Positions 5,380 to 6,763 of a stretch of 6,763 nt of DNA are shown piece by piece (positions within the stretch are counted from its first letter, which is position 1; every line of letters begins with the position of its first letter). The position numbers were made by a program, and so were the translations under genes. A model generated the notes under the pieces. That model did not search any database, was not told the DNA's origin, and saw only the letters and a list, made by a program, of their open reading frames with translations. Origin of the DNA: JBAZOB01 sp041648895 (GTDB taxonomy: Bacteria; Patescibacteriota; JAHJAL01). Where the stretch lies: assembly GCA_041648895.1 (NCBI GenBank), contig JBAZOB010000040.1, forward strand, positions 1-6,763, given 5' to 3'.

Positions 5380-5409
5380 ATTATATTATTTGAGGATATT
5401 TTTGGTCAT
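5380..5409 (-). promoter_or_regulatory. Possible promoter before the DUF1653 gene
   Basis: A perfect -10 TATAAT (5385-5380) has ATGACC (5409-5404, 4 of 6 matches to TTGACA) 18 bp upstream. The -10 ends only 3 nt before the ATG at 5376. A start of transcription at its usual distance would fall inside the codon. Use of an overlapping TAATAT (5388-5383) would place it on the A of the ATG. The call is weak: the region is simply AT-rich and may be read through from the phosphatase gene. Confidence 0.25.
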
Positions 5410-5438
5410 TTAGTTGGAAGTAAAATCTTGTTGAATGG

Positions 5439-6245
5439 TTACATTGTTATTGATATGGCTGTCATATCGTCGTGCTGTTTGCCACGAGGATAGGTCCAAC
5501 ATTTGGGGTCACTTTCTTCAATTGTGCGAATATGATTGGCAAGTTCTTGTATTCCACCTTCTAAGTACATTTTAATGAATTGACCCCAGTCGTCGGGTGC
5601 TTCGGGATTTTTCTTGGGTAAATAAAAGCCATCGGTGAATAAGATAATATGTTTGATTTTATCGATGTTTTCCTGCCCTTCTTTGATAAATTTTGCCATC
5701 TCCGGTTCGCCAGTTAGAAAGCCGTAGGTAATATTTATCTTACGACGGACTGATTTGAGCTGATCATCGAGTAATTGACGAATATTGGCTTTTTGCTGAT
5801 CAGCTAATTGTTTCCATTTGATCATGGTTTCCTGGTCATAGTCGAAATCGCAGTTAATGACTTGATATGAGTCATCACGGAAAATAAATATTATGGTCGC
5901 GTCTGATATTTGTGCCCAATTGACTATATTTTCCTCAATTTTAATAGCGGCAAAATTGGTACACCATAAATTTAGTTTATCAGTGGTATCAATATCTCTG
6001 GATTGCATGGCTGATTTAATTTCTTTATTGGCAATAACAGCTAATTCTTTGAGTGATTTATTGTTTTTATCGAAAACGTCTTTGGCGATATTGGAAGCGA
6101 TGAATCCACCTGTTCTCCCTTCCGCGTCAACATATTTATTGAGACTGCCGGCGCCATCAAAGACGGCAAAGAGATTATCTTTGATCAGGTAATTATCCTC
6201 ATTGAGATCGTGATCGCCTCGGTTATAAATGTAGTCGACTGGCAT
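5439..6245 (-). CDS. PP2C/PPM-type serine/threonine protein phosphatase
   Basis: PPM phosphatases remove phosphate from Ser/Thr of proteins using a binuclear Mn/Mg centre. This 268-residue protein shows the bacterial pattern. NEDNYLI (15-21) carries metal Asp D17, and FAVFDGAGS (26-34) carries D30 in the DGxG motif. GGFIASNIAKDVF (46-58) is the following helix, and AQISDATIIFI (111-121) stands where vGDSR-like motifs occur. ILFTDGFY (201-208) carries D205, and KQHDDMTAISI (257-267) carries the final Asp pair. All key metal Asp are present, so it should be active. The insert at about 130-180 with WKQLADQQKANIRQLL looks helical. There is no membrane segment or signal peptide. No kinase is visible nearby. 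It is the first minus-strand gene here, transcribed divergently from the methyltransferase. The ATG at 6245 has no Shine-Dalgarno. Confidence 0.9.
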   Translation of the reverse strand: MPVDYIYNRGDHDLNEDNYLIKDNLFAVFDGAGSLNKYVDAEGRTGGFIASNIAKDVFDKNNKSLKELAVIANKEIKSAMQSRDIDTTDKLNLWCTNFAAIKIEENIVNWAQISDATIIFIFRDDSYQVINCDFDYDQETMIKWKQLADQQKANIRQLLDDQLKSVRRKINITYGFLTGEPEMAKFIKEGQENIDKIKHIILFTDGFYLPKKNPEAPDDWGQFIKMYLEGGIQELANHIRTIEESDPKCWTYPRGKQHDDMTAISITM

Positions 6246-6279
6246 GTGATATTATTATTGCTTGGTTTGACGCTTTGTT

Positions 6280-6288
6280 TGCTATAAT
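6280..6288 (+). promoter_or_regulatory. Extended -10 promoter of the methyltransferase gene
   Basis: TGCTATAAT is a perfect -10 with an upstream TGn extension, the form that can work without a good -35. The best -35 candidate is TTGGTT at 6262-6267 with a short 15-bp spacer. Transcription would start near 6295, about 29 nt before the ATG at 6324. Confidence 0.5.
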
Positions 6289-6308
6289 TATCGTATCATT
6301 TATGCCAA
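6281..6308 (-). promoter_or_regulatory. Probable promoter of the phosphatase gene
   Basis: On the minus strand a -35 TTGGCA (6308-6303, 5 of 6) is followed after 16 bp by TATAGC (6286-6281, 4 of 6). The predicted start near 6274 would give a leader of about 28 nt. The -10 overlaps the opposite-strand -10 of the methyltransferase, so polymerase binding in the two directions should be mutually exclusive. Confidence 0.4.
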
Positions 6309-6323
6309 AATAAAGTAAAAAAT

Positions 6324-6763
6324 ATGGATATAAAATATACCGGCGATGAAGCGCTGCGATATGCCAAGTTTATTGAAAAATCATTCAGCTGGGATTTTTT
6401 GGAAAAACCAATTATTGAAGAAAGAATTAAACCTTTAATTAGTGATCGGACTAAAATATTGGATGCCGGGTGCGGCAGCGGGCGTACGGTGGGATTATTG
6501 ATGGAGATGGGAGCGCGAGCGGAGAACATCCTGGCGACCGATGTCAGTCCGCACATGTTGAAACTGGCCCAAGATAATTATCCGGGGGCAAATTTTATTG
6601 AATCTGATTTAGCTAACTTGGAATTACCGAAAGAATCAATTGATATTGTGTTATCAAATATGGTTTTGCAGTATTTGGACGACAACGATCTACAAAAAGC
6701 GCTCAATATTTTTTATCACAACTTGAAAAGTGGCAGCTATTTGTTATTTATCACCGTGCATCC
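6324..6763 (+). CDS. Class I SAM-dependent methyltransferase, N-terminal part (cut by window edge)
   Basis: It transfers a methyl group from S-adenosylmethionine to an unknown acceptor. The 146 visible codons cover the SAM-binding half of a Rossmann-fold enzyme. Motif I is ILDAGCGSGR at 45-54, with the nucleotide-binding Gly loop. Motif II is ILATDVSPHML (69-79), with D73 placed to bind the ribose hydroxyls. FIESDLANLELP (91-102) contacts adenine, and IDIVLSNMVLQYL (106-118) is motif IV. YHNLKSGSYLLFI (131-143) matches the strand that follows in UbiE/BioC-like enzymes. The substrate-recognition C terminus lies beyond base 6763, so the acceptor cannot be named. The ATG at 6324 is preceded by AAAGTAAAAAAT rather than a Shine-Dalgarno. 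It is the only plus-strand gene, diverging from the phosphatase. Confidence 0.92.
   Translation, partial: MDIKYTGDEALRYAKFIEKSFSWDFLEKPIIEERIKPLISDRTKILDAGCGSGRTVGLLMEMGARAENILATDVSPHMLKLAQDNYPGANFIESDLANLELPKESIDIVLSNMVLQYLDDNDLQKALNIFYHNLKSGSYLLFITVH

Noticed and set aside
5893..6192. 99-codon plus-strand frame opposite the phosphatase, with hydrophobic stretches
   Set aside because: Antisense to conserved PP2C motifs; the hydrophobicity is what reverse reading of such codons often gives.
6296..6556. 86-codon minus-strand frame opposite the methyltransferase
   Set aside because: It covers the conserved SAM-binding motif of the plus-strand gene, with no motif of its own.
1..6763. UGA recoding (Gracilibacteria/Absconditabacteria-type code)
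   Set aside because: mazE and the VOC gene stop at TGA exactly where their families end, and no gene contains internal TGA.
1..6763. tRNA or rRNA genes, CRISPR repeats, insertion sequences, att sites
   Set aside because: No matching cloverleaf, regularly spaced repeat, transposase motif or long terminal repeat was seen on either strand.

Overview
This is a compact, gene-dense bacterial window of moderate to low GC. There is almost no intergenic space, the genes are mostly short and single-domain, and all but one point the same way (minus strand). The likely source is an uncultured, small-genome lineage. The style (short accessory enzymes, an N-terminal MnmA with a Cys-rich CAGC/CC stretch, almost no Shine-Dalgarno sequences) fits Patescibacteria/CPR, but this is an inference and nothing here proves it. 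TGA acts as a normal stop codon, because mazE and the VOC gene end on TGA at natural C termini. That argues against the CPR lineages that recode UGA.

Layout, read in the direction of transcription of the minus strand (right to left): PP2C-type protein phosphatase (6245-5439); DUF1653 protein (5376-5152); an 83-bp gap holding a very GC-rich patch and a possible 20-codon ORF; YedJ-like HD phosphohydrolase (5068-4415) overlapping a second HD-domain protein (4433-3798); FlaR/adenylate-kinase-like P-loop protein (3788-3285); stand-alone ACT-domain protein (3270-2860) overlapping a VOC/glyoxalase-fold protein (2870-2478); a mazEF toxin-antitoxin module (2446-1878) with its own promoter and operator; a Nudix hydrolase (1869-1459); an unrecognised 369-residue protein carrying an HEFIH (HExxH) motif (1394-285); and the first 94 codons of mnmA (282-1), cut by the window edge. 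On the plus strand a SAM-dependent methyltransferase starts at 6324 and runs off the right end. It diverges from the phosphatase across a 78-bp gap in which the two -10 elements overlap.

The tight spacings (2, 8 and 9 nt, and overlaps of 1, 11 and 19 nt) suggest at least three minus-strand transcription units. One is phosphatase-DUF1653. One runs from the YedJ-like gene to VOC, with no clear promoter of its own. One is mazE-mazF-Nudix, from a good promoter whose -35 sits on the VOC stop codon. The 369-residue gene and mnmA have a separate good promoter at 1424-1452. Much of the content concerns nucleotides and phosphoryl transfer: Nudix, two HD hydrolases, a P-loop kinase-like protein and a phosphatase, plus regulatory ACT and toxin-antitoxin parts.

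The points most worth a second look are: the mazEF control region, with an alternating palindrome and a -10 placed for a leaderless mRNA; the mazEF-Nudix arrangement, which resembles mazEFG with a different pyrophosphohydrolase; the unknown HExxH protein translationally linked to mnmA; the GC-rich 5081-5143 element; and the near absence of Shine-Dalgarno sequences. I found no RNA genes, CRISPR arrays, insertion sequences or convincing intrinsic terminators. No stretch over 300 bases lacks a gene.
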